Shown: piece after piece, positions 16,911 to 25,678 of the stretch | How the letters are laid out: each line of letters starts with the position of its first letter | Position numbering within the stretch: position 1 is the stretch's first letter | Assembly (NCBI RefSeq): GCF_014596475.1 | Contig: NZ_MECJ01000022.1 | Span: 62,001 to 126,000, forward strand | DNA from: Streptomyces sp. CBMA152 | Lineage (GTDB): Bacteria; Actinomycetota; Actinomycetes; Streptomycetales; Streptomycetaceae | Reading direction: 5' to 3' | Length of the DNA stretch: 64,000 nucleotides | Translations under genes and position numbers: made by a program | The notes under the pieces: model-generated | The model's database searches: none | What the model saw: the letters and a program-made list of their open reading frames with translations, nothing else | What the model was told of the DNA's origin: nothing

Positions 16911-19900
16911 TCACACCGCCAGCGGCTCCAGGTCCCGTTGTACTCTGCGCTCCTCCCGGGCGATACGTACGAACGCGTGCTCGTCTCCCAGGAGCCGCTG
17001 GAGCTCGTCCACGGTCTCCGCCCGCAGCTGGGTGGCCTCCTCCTTGCGGCCGAGGCCGTCCAGTGTCACCGACAGGTTCGAGGCGCAGGCCAGCGTCTCG
17101 GGGTGATGCGCGCCGAGGACCTCCCGCAGCCGTGCGACCGCGTTGCGCTCGATCTCCAGCGCGGCCTCCAGATCGCCCATGTCGGCCTTCACATTGGCGA
17201 GGTTGACCGTGGCGAACAGCGCGTGCGGGTGGTTCTCACCGAGTATGTCGCGCATGGTCCGTATCGTGCCCTCCAGCATCGACTCGGCGGCGTCCAGCGC
17301 CCCGCAGCCCCACTGGTAGATGCCCAGGTTGTTCACGGCCGCCAGCGTGTACGGATGCCGCTCCCCCGGCACCTTTATGTACTGGTCGACGACCTCCTGC
17401 GCGGTCTCCCGCGCCGCCGTCGAGTCCCCGGCCGCGAACAGGTCGGCGGCCATGTTGAGGTCGCAGGCCAGCCAGTCCGGGTTGGCGGAGGTGTACTTGG
17501 CGCGGTAGCGGTTGCGGGTGGCCGTGGTCAGCCGCCGCGCGTCGTCGAGCCGGCCCGCCCGGCGCAGCGACACCGCGAGGCTCTTGGCCGCGGCGAGGGT
17601 GCCCGGGAAGGCCCGGCCCAGCTGCTCCTTGTAGAGGTCGTAGGTCCGGCTGAGCAGCGCCACCGAGTCCTCGTACCGGCCGACCTCGCGCAGGTCGCGC
17701 GCCAGGTTCATGGCCGAGGACAGGGTGTACGGGTGCTCCGGGCCCAGCACCTCGGTGCGCCGGTCGTAGACGTCCTGGTCGAGCTCGCGGGCCCGGGCGT
17801 ACTGGCCGAGCATGCGCATGTTCAGGGCGAGGTTGTTGGCGGCGGCCAGCGTACGGGGGTGCGACTCGTCGAAGATCTGCCGGAACCCCTCGTGCGCCTC
17901 GGTCGCCAGCTCCATCGCCTTGCTGTACTGGCCGACCGCGCCGAGGTCCATCGCCAGGGCGCTGGTGGTCATGTACGTGTGCGGATGCGAGGCGCCCAGC
18001 ACCTCCGTCTGGCGGGCCAGGGTCTCCTCGTCCAGCTCCATCGCCTCCACGTAACGGCCGCGCGAGCGAAGGATGTTGGAGAGGTGGAAGCGCAGGTACA
18101 GATACTGGAGGTCGTTGGGCCCCAGCTTCTCGCGCCACTCCTCGCGCAGGTCCTCGGCGAGGTTGGCGGCCGCGTTGAAGTCACCGCGCTTCCACAGGTA
18201 GCGCACCCGGTCGATGAGGAGCCGACGGGTCTCCGGGTCGTCGCAGAGCCGGGCTCCGGACGGGGTGAGATGCGGCCAGATGGTGCCGAACTGCGGCCAG
18301 GTCTCCGGGTTGTCGATCGGCTCGTCGGCGTCGGGCCGGGCGCCCGCGAGGATGCGGTGGACGGCGTGCCGCGCGTCCATCTGCTCCTGGTCGCTCAACT
18401 GCGCCCGGATCACGGCCTGGACGAGCCGGTGCACCTGGATGGAGGAGCCGACCTGGTCGACCTTGGCGAGGGCGAACCGGCCGATCTCCCGGATGACCCG
18501 GCCGAGCACCAGTTTCTCCTGGAGTGTGGCGTCGTACGGCTTGAGCGCGTCGATCATCTCCTTGCTGTAGAGGAGATTGGCCGAAATCGGCTCCGGCGCG
18601 AAGAAGGCGCACAGCTGGAGCAGCCGGACGGCCGCCGGTGAGCGCTGCTTCAGCCGTTCGATGGAGACGTTCCAGGTGGCGGCGACCGGCTGCGGGTATC
18701 CGGCGGGCTGGTTGAGTGCGAGAACGCTGGGCGCCTGCTGGGCCAGCTGCTCCAGATAGGCGGCGACCGGTGTCGCGGTCTCGGCGATCCACGCCGCCGC
18801 CTGCTCGACGGCGAGCGGCAGGTCGCCGACGGCCATCGCGACCTGGTCGGCGTCGTCCGCGGAGAGCCCGGGGGCGCGCCGCTGGAGGTGCTCGACCGAC
18901 TCCTCGCGCAGGAACACGTCGACCGGCAGCGCGTCGCCGTACTGCGACCAGGTCTGGTTCCTGGAGGTCACCAGGACGTGGCCCGGGCCGCCCGGCGGGA
19001 AGAACCGCTTGATCTGCTCGGGGTCGTCCGCGTTGTCGAAGACCAGCAGCCAGCGCGCGGTGGGCACCCCGCGCCGCAGCCGGTCGATGGCCTCGCGGGA
19101 GGCGGAGTTCATGTCGTCGCCGCCCTGCACGCCCAGCCGGCCGCCGAGTTCGGCGAGTCCTGCCACCACGTCGTCCTGCTGCTCGGCGGACATCCACCAG
19201 ACCAGGTCGTAGTCGGCCATGAACCGGTGGACGTATTCGAGCGCCACCTGGGTCTTGCCGACGCCGCCGAGTCCGTACAGCGTCTGCGGCTGGGGCAGGA
19301 CGACGGCGAGGCCGCCGCCGAGCTGATCGCGCATCCGCTCCAGGACCAGCGAGCGGCCGGTGAAGCCCGGGTTGCGCGGCGGCGCGTTCCAGATCTTCGG
19401 CACGGTGCCGGGGAACCGGGGGCCGGGCGCCACGCCGTCGCTGATCTGCACCGGCCGCTCAAGGGCGCGCAGCAGCGCGGTGGTCGCGTGCACCTCGTCG
19501 AGGCGGAACAGGTCCACCGGGTTGCGGTCGATGTAGGGGGCGGTGAGCCGGACGTCGCCGACCCGCAGCGGCAGCAGCTGGCGGCGTGCGCCCGAGGGGT
19601 CCTCGGCGGCGGCCCGCGACCATATCTCCACGGCCCGGGCCGACTTGAGGTAGGCGCTGGAGAGCAGCACCACGGTACGGGCCGCGCCCTCGGCGGCGAT
19701 CGCCTCCCCGTCGGCGCCGCTGGGCTCGGCCGACACATCGCGCGGCACGACCCGGAATCCGGCCCTGGTCAGGACGGACTCGATCCAGTCGGCCCACATC
19801 CGGTTCTCGGCCACATAGCTGAGGAACAGATCGGCCGGCAGGGCGGGCCTGCGGCGGGTGAAGGCGTCCCGGATCCGCAGCCTGATCTCCTCGTTGACGG

Positions 19901-20846
19901 CCGGCATCGAGGTGATCCGGCCCTCGGTGACGACGGAGGCGAGGCGTTCGAAGGCGGAGAGCAGTGAGTTGGAGAGCCCGGCCTCGTCGCCGAAGGTCGC
20001 CAGTGTCTCCTCATAGGCGTAGTACGGGCGGTACGGGATCTCCACCGCGCCCCAGTACGCGGTGAGTTCCTCACCGGCGAGCCCGGCCGGGAAGCGGTCG
20101 AACTTGAGGCGGGCGAGCGCCCGTCCGGCGTCCGCCTTCTCCTTCTCGCCCTCGTCGATGCGCATCGGCACGGGCAGGATGCGGATGTTCTGGCCGCTGT
20201 AGCGCTCGTCGATCTGGCGGGCCACGGAGGCCGCGCCGTCGATGGACTGGTCGCTCAGGGTGAAGCAGTCCACCAGGATGTCGGGCAGGTGGACGGTGCA
20301 GATGTCGGCGATGTCGCTCAGGCCCGTACGGCTGTCGATCAGGACGTAGTCGTAGTTCTCCTTCATGTCGTCGCGCAGCGCGTCGAAGAAGTGGCCGCCG
20401 CCGAGCCGGTCGTAGAAGTTGTCCCAGTCGAAGGTGGAGACGGTCGCCGAGTACTCGCGGTTCTGCCGTCCGGCGGAGACGAAGTCGAGCGTCCCGCCGT
20501 CGGGGAACTGCCAGCCCAGCGCCTCCGGGGTGAGGGAGACGGCGTGCGGCTGGATGCGCGCGTAGTCCCGGTGCCACTCGTCGGAGCGGGGCACGGGGCT
20601 GGTCGCGGCCCAGGCGTACTCGGTGATCAGGTCGATGACCCCGGTGGTGGCGCCGAGCGTCGAGGGGTCCAGGAACGGGTGGAAGAAGCGGTGCAGACCC
20701 GGGGCCTCCAGGTCCCAGTCCACCGCGAGGACCCGCTTGCCGTTGGCGGCAAGGATCCAGGCCGTGTTGGCCAGGGCCATGGTGCGGCCCGTACCACCCT
20801 TGTACGAGTAGAACGTGACGATGCGTCCGTCACGACTGGCTGTCAT
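16911..20846 (-). CDS. fxsT: FxSxx-COOH system tetratricopeptide protein FxsT (ATPase-TIR-NB-ARC-TPR)
   Basis: 1311 residues with four parts. Residues ~8-300 are a MinD/ParA-like ATPase with a variant P-loop YKGGTGRT, then DWDLEAPG and DYVLIDSRTGLSD. Residues ~335-470 are TIR-like, starting ADLFLSYVAENRMWADWIE. Residues ~490-880 form an NB-ARC (STAND) module with YGLGGVGKT at ~525, WLLVFDNADDPE as Walker B, and a winged-helix region. From ~885 to the end are kinesin-light-chain type TPRs with repeated HPxTL units. Start ATG 20846 has GGAGGAG; the next upstream ATG lacks it. It overlaps fxsC by 17 bp. This is the architecture of FxsT proteins of FxSxx RiPP loci; the biochemical role in them is not established. 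Confidence 0.88.
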   Translation of the reverse strand: MTASRDGRIVTFYSYKGGTGRTMALANTAWILAANGKRVLAVDWDLEAPGLHRFFHPFLDPSTLGATTGVIDLITEYAWAATSPVPRSDEWHRDYARIQPHAVSLTPEALGWQFPDGGTLDFVSAGRQNREYSATVSTFDWDNFYDRLGGGHFFDALRDDMKENYDYVLIDSRTGLSDIADICTVHLPDILVDCFTLSDQSIDGAASVARQIDERYSGQNIRILPVPMRIDEGEKEKADAGRALARLKFDRFPAGLAGEELTAYWGAVEIPYRPYYAYEETLATFGDEAGLSNSLLSAFERLASVVTEGRITSMPAVNEEIRLRIRDAFTRRRPALPADLFLSYVAENRMWADWIESVLTRAGFRVVPRDVSAEPSGADGEAIAAEGAARTVVLLSSAYLKSARAVEIWSRAAAEDPSGARRQLLPLRVGDVRLTAPYIDRNPVDLFRLDEVHATTALLRALERPVQISDGVAPGPRFPGTVPKIWNAPPRNPGFTGRSLVLERMRDQLGGGLAVVLPQPQTLYGLGGVGKTQVALEYVHRFMADYDLVWWMSAEQQDDVVAGLAELGGRLGVQGGDDMNSASREAIDRLRRGVPTARWLLVFDNADDPEQIKRFFPPGGPGHVLVTSRNQTWSQYGDALPVDVFLREESVEHLQRRAPGLSADDADQVAMAVGDLPLAVEQAAAWIAETATPVAAYLEQLAQQAPSVLALNQPAGYPQPVAATWNVSIERLKQRSPAAVRLLQLCAFFAPEPISANLLYSKEMIDALKPYDATLQEKLVLGRVIREIGRFALAKVDQVGSSIQVHRLVQAVIRAQLSDQEQMDARHAVHRILAGARPDADEPIDNPETWPQFGTIWPHLTPSGARLCDDPETRRLLIDRVRYLWKRGDFNAAANLAEDLREEWREKLGPNDLQYLYLRFHLSNILRSRGRYVEAMELDEETLARQTEVLGASHPHTYMTTSALAMDLGAVGQYSKAMELATEAHEGFRQIFDESHPRTLAAANNLALNMRMLGQYARARELDQDVYDRRTEVLGPEHPYTLSSAMNLARDLREVGRYEDSVALLSRTYDLYKEQLGRAFPGTLAAAKSLAVSLRRAGRLDDARRLTTATRNRYRAKYTSANPDWLACDLNMAADLFAAGDSTAARETAQEVVDQYIKVPGERHPYTLAAVNNLGIYQWGCGALDAAESMLEGTIRTMRDILGENHPHALFATVNLANVKADMGDLEAALEIERNAVARLREVLGAHHPETLACASNLSVTLDGLGRKEEATQLRAETVDELQRLLGDEHAFVRIAREERRVQRDLEPLAV

Positions 20847-22170
20847 CCGTCTCCTCCGCATCGGGCGCGTGATCGAGCCTGTCGGGGATGTACTGCGTGA
20901 TGCCGAAATCGGTGCCCATCGGCCCGACCAGGCGCGGCCGTTCGGTGTGCCCGCCCCCCGCCGGCGGATAAACCGTCGCGTGTCTCAGATACTGCTGTGC
21001 GGCTGCCTCCACTACCTGGGGCAGGATCTGCCCGAAGGCCTCCATGCTGGGTACGCCCTTGGCGGCGGCCCGGCACGCGGCCCGTCCCTGGCGCATCTTG
21101 GACGGCATGGTGGACTCCAGACGCTCCGACAACTCTCCTTCCGCCGCTCTGCTCTGCTGGTCGTCGCGGTTCCAGGGGACGACCACGCTCACCCAGGGCC
21201 GGTGTTCCGCGTCGAAGGCCGCGAGCCGGGCCCGGCGGTCCGGGTCCTCAAGGGCCCAGCGGTCCACCAGCAGGACCTCGGGCCGGGACGGGGGCTGTTT
21301 GCCGTCGAGGTGCAGCACCTCCTCGTCGAAGGAGGAGACCGTGGTCTGGTAGTTGAGCGAGCGCACCATGTCCTCGGCGACGAGCGCCAACGGCCGTGCG
21401 GAGATGGGATGGTAGGGGTTCCAGTCCAGCGGACTGTCCCCGTAGTACGCGTCGTCGCGGCCCTCGGGCAGCTCATGGCGGGTGGGCGCGGCGACGGTGA
21501 CGTGCATGGGACGGGGACCTTCACTGGCGGCCGCGCCGAAGGCGCTGGGGGCCAGCCGGTAGTCGACGTGCCGGCCGGGGCGCACGGCGGTGGCGTCGGC
21601 GACGCTCACGATCCGTTTGGCCAGTTCGTAGACCGCCCGCTCGTACTCCTCGGCGAAGATCCTGAGCTTGATCAGCCCGTAGAGCCCGTCGGTGAAGTAA
21701 CGGTCGCCGAAGGCACGGTGGTTGAACTGCAACCGCTCGGCCGGACCGGGTAACTGCTCGGGCGGGACCGGCACCCACAGCGCCGGCACGATCGCCTCGG
21801 CCGGGCGGTTGGTGTACGCCTGGTGCTGGATGGTGCGCTGCTCGAACGCGTACCACTCGCGGCCGCACATCTCGCTCGCGAAGTAGCGCGGCGAGAACAG
21901 CGGCACGAACACCCGGGTGGAGGCCAGGACTTCGCCCAGGCGCTCCGACCAGCCCTCGCCCGAGCGTATCTCCCGGTCCATGAAGCCGGCGGGCGCACCG
22001 GCGGGCAGGTCGGTCATGGCCATCACATGGCCGCAGAGATCACGGAAGAGCCGCTCCACCCACATGTCGGGGTCCGGGCCGCCCGCCCCGTACCTCGGCG
22101 TGTGCGCGTAACTCAGAAAGAAGTAGGGCCGATGTTGGTCGGCCGGACGCGGCTGCGCTGATGCGTGCAC
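20830..22170 (-). CDS. fxsC: TIR-like protein FxsC of the FxSxx RiPP system
   Basis: 446 residues. The N-terminal domain PYFFLSYAHTPRYG, the segment GFMDREIRSGEGW, and VFVPLFSPRYFASEMCGREWYAFEQR together are a TIR-like fold as in FxsC proteins. The C-terminal half holds a second domain with LLVDRWALEDPDRRARLAAFD, followed by a tail from ~res 400. There is no signal or membrane segment, so it is probably cytosolic. Start is a GTG with a G-rich upstream. It sits 60 bp after the acetyltransferase gene and overlaps fxsT, and is probably co-transcribed with it. Whether it has NADase or merely scaffold function cannot be judged; I do not see an unambiguous catalytic Glu. Confidence 0.85.
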   Translation of the reverse strand: MHASAQPRPADQHRPYFFLSYAHTPRYGAGGPDPDMWVERLFRDLCGHVMAMTDLPAGAPAGFMDREIRSGEGWSERLGEVLASTRVFVPLFSPRYFASEMCGREWYAFEQRTIQHQAYTNRPAEAIVPALWVPVPPEQLPGPAERLQFNHRAFGDRYFTDGLYGLIKLRIFAEEYERAVYELAKRIVSVADATAVRPGRHVDYRLAPSAFGAAASEGPRPMHVTVAAPTRHELPEGRDDAYYGDSPLDWNPYHPISARPLALVAEDMVRSLNYQTTVSSFDEEVLHLDGKQPPSRPEVLLVDRWALEDPDRRARLAAFDAEHRPWVSVVVPWNRDDQQSRAAEGELSERLESTMPSKMRQGRAACRAAAKGVPSMEAFGQILPQVVEAAAQQYLRHATVYPPAGGGHTERPRLVGPMGTDFGITQYIPDRLDHAPDAEETDDSQS

Positions 22171-22230
22171 ACGACCCCCGTCCTGCAGGATTGAAGAACA
22201 TCATTCCGGAGCGAGCTGCGCTCCATCCCC

Positions 22231-23046
22231 TCACCGTTTGGTCAAACAAGGCCGCTTTTCGGTCATCCAGTCCATCGCATGGTCCACCGCACCCCTGATC
22301 GAAAACAACCGGGCGGCTCTTGGCCCCAGCTGCCACTCTTTGCGCACTTCCTCCGGAAGGTCCGCCCCCACCGCCTCGAAGTCGCCGTCATCAAGATCCA
22401 CATCGCGATAGTGGAACCAGGCCCGCCGGCCGTTCGCCTCGCGCACCACACAGCTGTACAACTTCTTCGGCGGATCCTTGAGATAGAGGTATTCGGCGAG
22501 GTGAAAGGCGGTGCAGACGGAGAATCCCACATTGATCATGAGTACTTTGGCGTCTTTGATTCCATAGAGCACCCCGAGCGGCGACTTCTCGCCCAGATGA
22601 CAATCCGGCGCGTGTCCCTGTGTCAGCTCCAGGGCGCGGCAGCCCCAGGCCGCGAAGGACGTCTGCGGATGGTCGCTGCGCACCGCGTCGTCCCTGGTGC
22701 GGACCCATTCCGCCAAGCGGCCGATTCCCTGGCTGCGGGTGGTCGCCGGGTCGAAGGGCTCCATGGTGTTCTTGAAGGCCCGGTACGCGGCCGGATCGCG
22801 CATATTTCTGGTCCGGGCCCGATGGGCCGGTGAGGTGAGCGAGTTGGCCGGGGTGAACGCCGGGACCACCAGCGTGCCCTTCAGCGGCCCGCCGACCGCC
22901 GCCATCAGCGCGTGCCCCAGCACCCTCGGGGGCCCCAGACCGCTCATCGAGGCGTGCACGAGCAGGGTGTCCCCCCGCTCCACGCCCATCGCCGTCAAGT
23001 CGTCGAGTAACGCGCTCCCCAGCGCTGCCTCGGCTCGTTCATCCAC
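22231..23046 (-). CDS. AAC(3)-family N-acetyltransferase in the FxSxx locus
   Basis: 271 residues of the aminoglycoside 3-N-acetyltransferase fold. Motifs include LLVHASMSGLG, GTLVVPAFT, the catalytic-His region RSDHPQTSFAAWG, and GEKSPLGVLYGIKDAKVLMINVGF then FHLAEY. The active-site pattern is intact. The gene overlaps the end of fxsB by 8 bp, so it is part of the RiPP operon. That placement favours a role in modifying the peptide product or a related amine, not drug resistance. An alternative is self-protection. The substrate is not shown by sequence. Confidence 0.88.
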   Translation of the reverse strand: MDERAEAALGSALLDDLTAMGVERGDTLLVHASMSGLGPPRVLGHALMAAVGGPLKGTLVVPAFTPANSLTSPAHRARTRNMRDPAAYRAFKNTMEPFDPATTRSQGIGRLAEWVRTRDDAVRSDHPQTSFAAWGCRALELTQGHAPDCHLGEKSPLGVLYGIKDAKVLMINVGFSVCTAFHLAEYLYLKDPPKKLYSCVVREANGRRAWFHYRDVDLDDGDFEAVGADLPEEVRKEWQLGPRAARLFSIRGAVDHAMDWMTEKRPCLTKR

Positions 23047-25276
23047 GGGCTGCCTCTTCCCACTCCAGCCGGACGGCGGCGACCAGGCTCTTCCCGCTCA
23101 CGGTGAGCTCGGCCGCCTCCTCAAGAGCTTCCAGCGCGCGCCGGGTCTCCGCCAGAGTGCGCGCACTCCTGTCGTACGCAGCGAGGGCCACCCGCTCATG
23201 CGTTTCGGCCAGCAGGACCGACACCGGCACGGGCTCGCTGTGCCGGCCGACCGCATGGTGCCAGGCGCCGTCGAGCGCGTACAGGTCCGCGACATCGAGC
23301 AGGGCCCGCAGTTTCGCCCGGCGAAAGCCCTTCAGCAGCCCCAGCGCCAACGCGTCCCCCCTGAGCCCCACCGGCACCCCCAGTGCCCCGTAGCCGTGCC
23401 GCCCGACCACCGGCTCGCCGTCCCCGGCGAGCGGGGTGAGCGTGGTCAGCACCGCGGCCGCCTCGGCGGCGTGGCCGGGCACGGTGGCCGAGAGCAGCCC
23501 CCAGGCCTCACCGAGCCGCCCGCTCCACTCGTCGGCCTCACCGAGCCCGAGGCGCGGCAGCACGTCGGTGCCGAAGCAGTCGCGGTACGGGTCCAGGTCG
23601 TCCAGGGCCGGATCGGGCGCCCCGTCCCGGCCAAGGCCGCGCACCGGCAGCCAGTCGCCGCACGGCTCACGCGGGCACTCCACATCGAGCTCGACGCCCG
23701 CGCCCCGGGCCCGAAAGCCCTTCTCGGCGGCGGTCACCACGACGCGGCCGCGCTCGCCCGGGGCGCCGACGCGCAGCTGGCCGAGGCCCGGCAGGAGCAG
23801 CCGGCCGTCCTCGTAGCCGACGGCGACGGGCAGTTCGAGCCGGGCGCGCACGGCGGCCGCGGCGGTGTACGCGGCAAGCCGGTGGGCGTGCGCCACGGCG
23901 TCCGCGCGCCCGGCGCCCAGCGCCTGAAGGGTGGTCAGCAGCCAGCTGCGGGCGTACGGCTGGGCCAGCACCTCGTCGAGCGCCGGGCCGTCGACGAGGG
24001 CGGTCAGCCGCCATGCCTCGTCCCACTCGGGGCCGCCGCGCCCGGCGAGGTCGGCGTGCAGACGGGCCAGCAGGGTGCGGGTGAGCTCGTGCTGGGACGC
24101 GACGAGCTCACCGGGGTCGGTGACCGCCTCCGGGACCAGCCGGGCGGCCGTGCGCGCCTCGATGCCGCGCACGATGGCCTCCAGGTCCTGGCAGTAGACC
24201 GACGGCCCGGCGAAGGCGTCCGTGCCCCGCTCGGCGTTGGCCGAGCTGTAGCGGTGGGTGTAGAGCCCGCCGCCGCAGGAACGCACCACCGGGCACTCAC
24301 GGCACTCGGGCCCCACGCCCGCGAGGCCGAGCTGGCGCACCCGTACACCGGGGTGGGCGGCGACCTCGTCGAAGGAGTGCCGGAAGACGTCGAATCCGGT
24401 GGCGGCGGCCCCGTCGTACGCGCTCTTGAGCGAGTCGACCTGCTCCAGCGTCCCGTCCGTCTCGACCACGACGAGATCGGTGGGGGCGAGGCCCAGGGAC
24501 TCGGTGAGGCTGGGGCCGCCGTTCAACGTCGACAGTACGGACTCGAACAGCCGGACCGGCACCGGTCTGCCCTGCTGCTCCCAGCGGTCGAAGACGGTGA
24601 GGATCCACTCGGCGTACTCGGTGGGCGAACCCTTGGGCCGGGCCGGGGGCGCGTCCCAGGTCGCGTGCGGCAGCAGATAGTCGATGCGCGGCGGGTCCAG
24701 GGCGATCAGCGCGTCATGCACGGTGACAGGGTCGTTGGCCACGTCGATGGTGCAGAGCAGCCCGAGGAAAAGATGGCGGTAGCGCTCGCTCTGGAGCAGT
24801 TCGACGGCCTTGAGGACCAGGGGATGGCTGGTGCGGCCGTCGGCGAAGCGGCGGTGGCGGTCGTTGGCCGATTTGTCCCCATCGAGGGAGATACCGACGC
24901 GCACACCGAACTCGTCGAAGAGATCGAGGTAGCGGGGGCTCAACTGCAGGCCGTTGGTGTGGATGCGCAGATCGAGCGCCGCGACGCCGTCGAGGGCGGC
25001 GGTCAGCTCCTCGCAGACGCGGCGCAGCCGGGCCGGCCCTGCCAGCAGCGGCTCCCCTCCGTGCAGGATCACTGACACGGAGGGCAGTACGTGTTTCTCG
25101 GCGTGCTCGGCCAGTCGCCGGGCCGTCCAGGAGATCGCCTCGTCAGAGATTGCCTTGGGGCGGGTGCGCCAACTCTGATCAGGGGCTTCGTAGATATAGC
25201 AGTGATCACAAGCAAGATCGCATCTGCTGTGAACCTTGAGCACGATCTCGCGGAATGGGACCACGGGTCCAGTCAT
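23039..25276 (-). CDS. fxsB: Radical SAM/SPASM maturase FxsB with C-terminal HExxH-type module
   Basis: 745 residues. The N-terminus has the radical SAM cluster motif C19-x3-C23-x2-C26 (RCDLACDHC), then ILHGGEPLLAG and THTNGLQL-like strands. A SPASM-type cysteine cluster occurs around residues 325-365 (CRECPVVRSCGGG and a later VYCQDLE). The C-terminal ~350 residues resemble the modification module often fused in FxsB, but where a HExxH is expected the sequence is KGFRR (near residue 649). It should install the cyclophane crosslink on FxsA; the cyclophane role is family knowledge. The gene is 27 bp after fxsA and overlaps the acetyltransferase. Confidence 0.92.
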   Translation of the reverse strand: MTGPVVPFREIVLKVHSRCDLACDHCYIYEAPDQSWRTRPKAISDEAISWTARRLAEHAEKHVLPSVSVILHGGEPLLAGPARLRRVCEELTAALDGVAALDLRIHTNGLQLSPRYLDLFDEFGVRVGISLDGDKSANDRHRRFADGRTSHPLVLKAVELLQSERYRHLFLGLLCTIDVANDPVTVHDALIALDPPRIDYLLPHATWDAPPARPKGSPTEYAEWILTVFDRWEQQGRPVPVRLFESVLSTLNGGPSLTESLGLAPTDLVVVETDGTLEQVDSLKSAYDGAAATGFDVFRHSFDEVAAHPGVRVRQLGLAGVGPECRECPVVRSCGGGLYTHRYSSANAERGTDAFAGPSVYCQDLEAIVRGIEARTAARLVPEAVTDPGELVASQHELTRTLLARLHADLAGRGGPEWDEAWRLTALVDGPALDEVLAQPYARSWLLTTLQALGAGRADAVAHAHRLAAYTAAAAVRARLELPVAVGYEDGRLLLPGLGQLRVGAPGERGRVVVTAAEKGFRARGAGVELDVECPREPCGDWLPVRGLGRDGAPDPALDDLDPYRDCFGTDVLPRLGLGEADEWSGRLGEAWGLLSATVPGHAAEAAAVLTTLTPLAGDGEPVVGRHGYGALGVPVGLRGDALALGLLKGFRRAKLRALLDVADLYALDGAWHHAVGRHSEPVPVSVLLAETHERVALAAYDRSARTLAETRRALEALEEAAELTVSGKSLVAAVRLEWEEAARG

Positions 25277-25303
25277 TCCGCCAGTCTAGAGCTCCGGGCG
25301 TGA

Positions 25304-25471
25304 CTAGAGCGCCGAGTTGAAGGTCGATGCCTGAACAGGCCGGCCGAGGGACGAGGGCAGCACGCGGCCGAGCTTCCTGGCAGCATCGGCGCCACGGACG
25401 TCGATCTCGGCCAGGGGCACACGGCTCTTCTTCGCAGGGGCGAAGGAGAGAGAATTCACGGAGGTCTTCAC
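25304..25471 (-). CDS. fxsA: FxSxx-COOH RiPP precursor peptide FxsA
   Basis: 55 residues starting at a GTG. The C-terminus is FNSAL followed by a stop, an exact FxSxx-COOH tail. It is preceded by a polar, basic leader with SLSFAPAKKSRVPLAEID and then VLPSSLGRPVQAST. AAGGA lies six bases upstream of the GTG, fixing the start among several in-frame codons. It is 27 bp ahead of fxsB, with no other gene between. The Phe and the C-terminal pentapeptide are the expected modified part. Too short for routine gene callers; found by reading the strand ahead of the maturase. Confidence 0.85.
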   Translation of the reverse strand: MKTSVNSLSFAPAKKSRVPLAEIDVRGADAARKLGRVLPSSLGRPVQASTFNSAL

Positions 25472-25547
25472 GGCCGTCCTTGATGGGTAATTCCTGCATG
25501 TGGACAGTGGTACCGACGACATGCACCGTTGCAGTGTCGGCGGGACG

Positions 25548-25575
25548 ACTTTACTCTCTTGGCCACTGTTGGCAA
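25548..25575 (-). promoter_or_regulatory. Candidate fxsA promoter
   Basis: On the minus strand TTGCCA (25570-25575) and TAAAGT (25548-25553) are separated by 16 bp, close to a housekeeping sigma consensus. It lies ~77 bp upstream of the fxsA GTG and would drive the fxsA-fxsB-AAC(3) genes. Confidence 0.45.
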
Positions 25576-25585
25576 CTGAGCACGA

Positions 25586-25606
25586 CCACCTGAAACGAAC
25601 AGGTGG
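25586..25606. promoter_or_regulatory. Inverted repeat upstream of fxsA
   Basis: CCACCTG, a 7-bp centre and CAGGTGG form a perfect dyad just upstream of the fxsA -35 region, within the 207-bp gap between fxsA and the divergent DUF4231 gene. A regulator binding here could affect both promoters. A second perfect dyad, GGAACG-GGT-CGTTCC, lies at 25630-25644. Confidence 0.4.
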
Positions 25607-25678
25607 CACAGCCTTAGCGGAAGATGTACGGAACGGGTCGTTCCATCGAAAGAGTGATGGATAAAACCGCAGACAGGG

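Noticed and set aside
16845..18641. Long plus-strand open frame opposite fxsT
   Set aside because: It mirrors the codon bias of fxsT on the opposite strand and has no family-like sequence; typical antisense shadow in high-GC DNA.
22231..23046. Recently acquired aminoglycoside-resistance gene
   Set aside because: No mobile element, normal base composition and an 8-bp overlap with fxsB indicate that it belongs to the operon.
22697..25075. Long plus-strand open frame opposite fxsB and AAC(3)
   Set aside because: Antisense shadow of confirmed genes; composition is Arg/Gly/Pro/Ala-rich with no motif.
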